Positions 43,388 to 45,882 of a stretch of DNA of 45,882 nt are shown here, piece by piece. The notes below the pieces were generated by a model. It ran no database searches and had not been told where the DNA came from. It saw only the letters and a program-made list of their open reading frames with translations. Origin of the DNA: Novosphingobium sp. (lineage in GTDB: Bacteria > Pseudomonadota > Alphaproteobacteria > Sphingomonadales > Sphingomonadaceae); assembly GCA_017987575.1 (NCBI GenBank), contig JAGNTK010000007.1, positions 1 through 45,882 on the forward strand, written 5' to 3'. The position numbers and the translations under genes were made by a program. Numbering within the stretch: the stretch's first letter is position 1; the number at the start of each line of letters is the position of its first letter.

Positions 43388-44824
43388 TTAGAAGCTGTAC
43401 TTGGCGACCACTTCGATGCGGTCAGTCGATCCGTCGGCGCCGTTCACCAGCTCGCGCTCCCCGTGGCGATACTCGACCCCCAGGTCGATGTTCTTCAGCG
43501 GGGAATAGAACAGGTTGGCGGCCCCGCTCCAAGCACGTTTGTTGAAAGTGGCGATATTGGCGGGCAGCAGACTGTCGGCATAGTCGACCGACTGATAGCT
43601 GCCCATCAGGTTGATCCGAACGCCCGTTGCCACCGGCACGCGCACCGCCCCGATCACCGCAAAGGTGCTGGCCGATTCCAGACTGTTGCTGGCCGGGACA
43701 TAGACCGCGTCAGGCGCAAAGTTGAGCCCGACATAGCGGCCGATGTTGCGGCCATAGGTGACCATCACCCGGGCATCGCCGGTCTTCGCATCGTTGAGGA
43801 ACAGCTTGCCACCCAGGCTGACGCCAAAGCCGCCGGTATGCGCCGCAACCCCGGCGTTTTCGACCCGGACTTGCCGGACCAGACCAGCCAGCGAGAGTTC
43901 GCCGCGCTTGCCGGTATGGGCGAGCCGGACCGCGAAATCGGGCAGGTGATCATCGCCGTTTTCGGTTAGTGTGGGCGAACCCGAATTGGCCGTGCCGGAT
44001 TCGGGATTCTCGACCGACAGGTGCAGCGTGGTGCCCTTGCCGAGCGGCGCGCTGTAACGGACCAGCGGCTGGCGGACAAAGATCGTGCCTTCGGCGCCGC
44101 CAACGAAATCGGTGCTTTCGGGCAGTGCACCCGTGTACTGGAACGTGCTCCAGTCCTGCCCGAAGGTCCAGCGATCGACCTGCAGATAGGCCCGACGCAG
44201 CGCCGGGTTATAGCCGTTGGTGGTGCGCTGTGACCCTTGCGTGCCAGCGGCAGTCTGGAAGTCGAATTCGAGATAGCCTTTGACCGCATGTCCCGAAACG
44301 CTGGTGTCCAGATTGAGCCAGAAGCGCGATTGTTTGGCGCTGAAATCGGTCACCCGGCTAGCCGGGGCCGCGCCGGTCGGGATCGTCTGCGGCAGATAGA
44401 AATCGCGGCCCAGTGAATTGGTGGCAACTTCGCCATCGCTGTAGCGGGTGCTGGATGCGATCAGCTTGATGAACCCGCCGATCTTGATTGTGGTGCCGGC
44501 GGACTTGAACCCATCGGCTGAGGCGGGAGCGGCAACTGGTGCTGCGGCAGGTTTGGCTTCAAGCACGGCGAGCCGTTTGTTGGCGTCACTGGCCTGCGCT
44601 TCAGCGGCTTGCGCGCGCGCCTCGGCCTGCTCGGCGCGGGCTTTGAGCTGCTCATTCTCGGCCTTGGCGGTGCTGACTTCGCCTTTCAGGCCGCTGACTT
44701 CGGCTTCAAGCCGGTCAAGCCGCGCCTCGACCGAGGTGGCGGGCTTGGCCCAGGCCGCCTGCGGCGCAATCAGCGCAGATGCAGCCAGCAGACCGCCGAC
44801 CAATGCCTTTCGTCCCAATTGCAT
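43388..44824 (-). CDS. DcaP-like trimeric outer-membrane porin
   Basis: From the ATG at 44824 (after AAGGAGAGGG) the precursor has 478 residues. A signal peptide (about residues 1-26, cleavage near AWAKP) is followed by a coiled-coil stretch (about 28-85, SVEARLDRLEAEVSGLKGEV onwards), a Pro/Ala linker, then a beta barrel of alternating strands ending in an aromatic residue (VAKYSF). The N-terminal coiled coil plus barrel is the plan of DcaP porins, which pass dicarboxylates and other anions. It heads the porin, transporter, prpE run, and 22 bases separate it from the transporter gene. A small hairpin (CCCCGA/TCGGGG, 44844-44865) lies in its leader. The IS element starts 85 bases upstream. 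Confidence 0.87.
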   Translation of the reverse strand: MQLGRKALVGGLLAASALIAPQAAWAKPATSVEARLDRLEAEVSGLKGEVSTAKAENEQLKARAEQAEARAQAAEAQASDANKRLAVLEAKPAAAPVAAPASADGFKSAGTTIKIGGFIKLIASSTRYSDGEVATNSLGRDFYLPQTIPTGAAPASRVTDFSAKQSRFWLNLDTSVSGHAVKGYLEFDFQTAAGTQGSQRTTNGYNPALRRAYLQVDRWTFGQDWSTFQYTGALPESTDFVGGAEGTIFVRQPLVRYSAPLGKGTTLHLSVENPESGTANSGSPTLTENGDDHLPDFAVRLAHTGKRGELSLAGLVRQVRVENAGVAAHTGGFGVSLGGKLFLNDAKTGDARVMVTYGRNIGRYVGLNFAPDAVYVPASNSLESASTFAVIGAVRVPVATGVRINLMGSYQSVDYADSLLPANIATFNKRAWSGAANLFYSPLKNIDLGVEYRHGERELVNGADGSTDRIEVVAKYSF

Positions 44825-44911
44825 TTCCCTCTCCTTGCTCCCTCCCCGATGTTCGAGTCTCGGGGTCATGTCAGGTTGGGCCTGTTGATCGGCTTGTGGC
44901 AGAGCGACCTA

Positions 44912-45757
44912 GGGTCAGGACTCATTGATTGAGCCAGAAGATGACGGTTGCGGCGATGCAGATGGCGGACATGAAGGTGTGGGCACAGCGGTCATAGCGG
45001 GTGTGGATGCGTCGCCAGTCCTTGATTTTGGCAAACAGGTTCTCGACCAGGTGGCGCTTTTTGTAGACCGCCTTGTCGTAGTGATATTGCACCTTCCGGT
45101 TGGATTTTGGCGGGATGCAGGGGGTGATTCCGCGCGCGGTCAGGGCGGCGCGGAACCAGTCGCTGTCATAGCCCTTGTCGCCCAGCAGTTCCTTGGCATT
45201 CGGGAGGGCATCGAACAGCAGAACCGCGCCTTTGTGGTCGCTCATCTGACCTTCGGTCAGCAGCATCATGATCGGGCGACCTTCGCCATCGCAGACCGCA
45301 TGGAGCTTCGAGTTCAAGCCGCCTTTGGTGCGCCCGATACATCGGGGAAGAGCCCCCCTTTTAAGAGGCTTGCCGCCGTCCGGTGGGCCTTGAGGTGCGT
45401 TGCGTCGATCATGATCCGGTCAGGCTCCCCGGCCTTGTCCGCCAGCTCGACAAAGATGCGGTTGAACACGCCCAGGCGGCTCCAGCGGATGAACCGGTTG
45501 TAGATCGTCTTGTGCGGCCCGTAGGACCGCGGCGCATCACGCCACCGCAAGCCATTCTTGATGACGAAGATGATCGCCGACACAATCAGCCGGTCATCGA
45601 CCCGCGGAATACCATGCGATAGCGGAAAATATGGCTCGATCCGGCGCATCTGCGCCTCGCTCAGCAAATACGGATGATCCATCGACAGCGCCTCCTTGAC
45701 GCTGCCATTGAATCAACCAATCACGCCTCATGCAAGCAATTTAATGGGTCCTGACCC
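44912..45757 (-). mobile_element. IS5-family insertion sequence (IS427-like group), complete, 846 bp
   Basis: Both ends carry matching terminal inverted repeats: GGGTCAGGACTCATT (44912-44926) and the complement of AATGGGTCCTGACCC (45743-45757), with one mismatch in 15. The element is flanked by TA on each side, inside CTAG copies at 44909-44912 and 45757-45760; IS5-family elements usually duplicate TA or a YTAR-type target. The single transposase gene is split by a frameshift site. The element sits between the porin leader and the next gene at 45878, so it may have separated one or both from a shared control region. It looks intact and possibly active. Confidence 0.9.
44922..45682 (-). CDS. 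IS5-family DDE transposase made by programmed -1 frameshift
   Basis: Two frames overlap: orfA from ATG 45682 (after AAGGAGG) to TGA at 45314, and orfB ending at 44922. The run AAAAGGGGGG (minus strand, 45362-45353) in orfA is a slippery site. A -1 shift after codon 110 joins orfA to a frame that reads ALPRCIGRTKGGLNSKLHAV and continues to the orfB stop, giving about 253 residues. The DDE triad is visible: Asp93 in MIDATH, Asp in GDKGYD, and Glu in HLVENLFAKIKDWRRI. The KGGLNSKLHA segment restored by the shift is conserved in this group, which argues for a real frameshift rather than a mutation. Confidence 0.9.
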
Positions 45758-45877
45758 TAGGTCTGGCGGTTACGACCTTTGTCTATGCTCGCCAGCGCGC
45801 GCGAGATTGGCTAGGACTGGCGCGGCGGCCAGCGCCGCCATAAAGAATCAAGAGAATCAGGAAGAGGAGAGCCGGCC

Positions 45878-45882
45878 ATGGG
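45878..45882 (+). CDS. Start of a gene continuing beyond the window
   Basis: The last bases hold an ATG at 45878 preceded by AGGAAGAGGAGAG (45859-45871), a strong ribosome-binding site at suitable spacing. Only one codon plus two bases are visible, so nothing can be said about the product. The gene is divergent from the porin, with the IS element between them. Confidence 0.5.

Noticed and set aside
45314..45362. Transposase inactivated by a point frameshift
   Set aside because: The break falls at an AAAAGGGGGG slippery run and the shifted frame restores conserved residues, as expected for programmed frameshifting in this IS group.

Overview
The window is a GC-rich, densely coding piece of an alphaproteobacterial chromosome. 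The gene set points to Sphingomonadales (Novosphingobium/Sphingobium/erythrobacter-like). The supporting signs are a very long NAD-glutamate dehydrogenase, a CYP153 P450, a DcaP-type porin, paired acyl-CoA dehydrogenases and many ATGA-coupled genes. The genus is an inference. No tRNA, rRNA, CRISPR array or phage gene was seen; one complete IS5-family element lies at the right end.

Layout from left to right. 1-2786 (+): tail of an FAD oxidoreductase, a GtrA-like flippase and a GT-C-type membrane protein, a likely lipid-linked sugar module. 2791-6435 (-): a CYP153 alkane hydroxylase with its promoter, then an ABC-2 exporter pair. 6504-16704: queG, the giant GDH, an LLM flavin oxidoreductase, a TPR protein, an alpha/beta hydrolase and PhoD phosphatase. 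16718-21263 (+): an ArnT-like glycosyltransferase, a threonine-rich leader peptide, a 276-bp nested palindromic element, thrS and a TauE/SafE protein. 21427-31592: an acyl-CoA synthetase followed by a sulfide/persulfide locus. Leftward it reads sqr, DUF2892, persulfide dioxygenase, tauE; rightward it reads rhodanese, RND adaptor, RND pump and a BigR/SqrR-like ArsR sensor. The two arms diverge from an operator-like region. 31672-33968 (-): two acyl-CoA dehydrogenases behind a TetR-like palindrome. 34043-39568 (-): a six-gene, translationally coupled operon. 39665-44824 (-): DcaP porin, MHS transporter and propionyl-CoA synthetase, a carboxylate uptake and activation unit. 44912-45757: the IS5-family element, followed by the first bases of another gene.

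The most interesting system is the operon at 34043-39568. It encodes a NeuD-like sugar acyltransferase, an adenylating enzyme fused to a carrier-protein domain (a DltA-DltC arrangement), a DltD-like SGNH protein, a DltB-like MBOAT, a 51-residue membrane microprotein placed like DltX, and a ketopantoate-reductase-like enzyme. I read it as a Gram-negative Dlt-like machine that activates an acyl group, passes it across the inner membrane and attaches it to an envelope glycan. The acyl group and the acceptor are unknown. The second candidate is the thrS leader: a Thr-rich peptide suggesting ribosome-mediated attenuation, next to a nested inverted-repeat element that may be either part of the switch or a mobile insertion.
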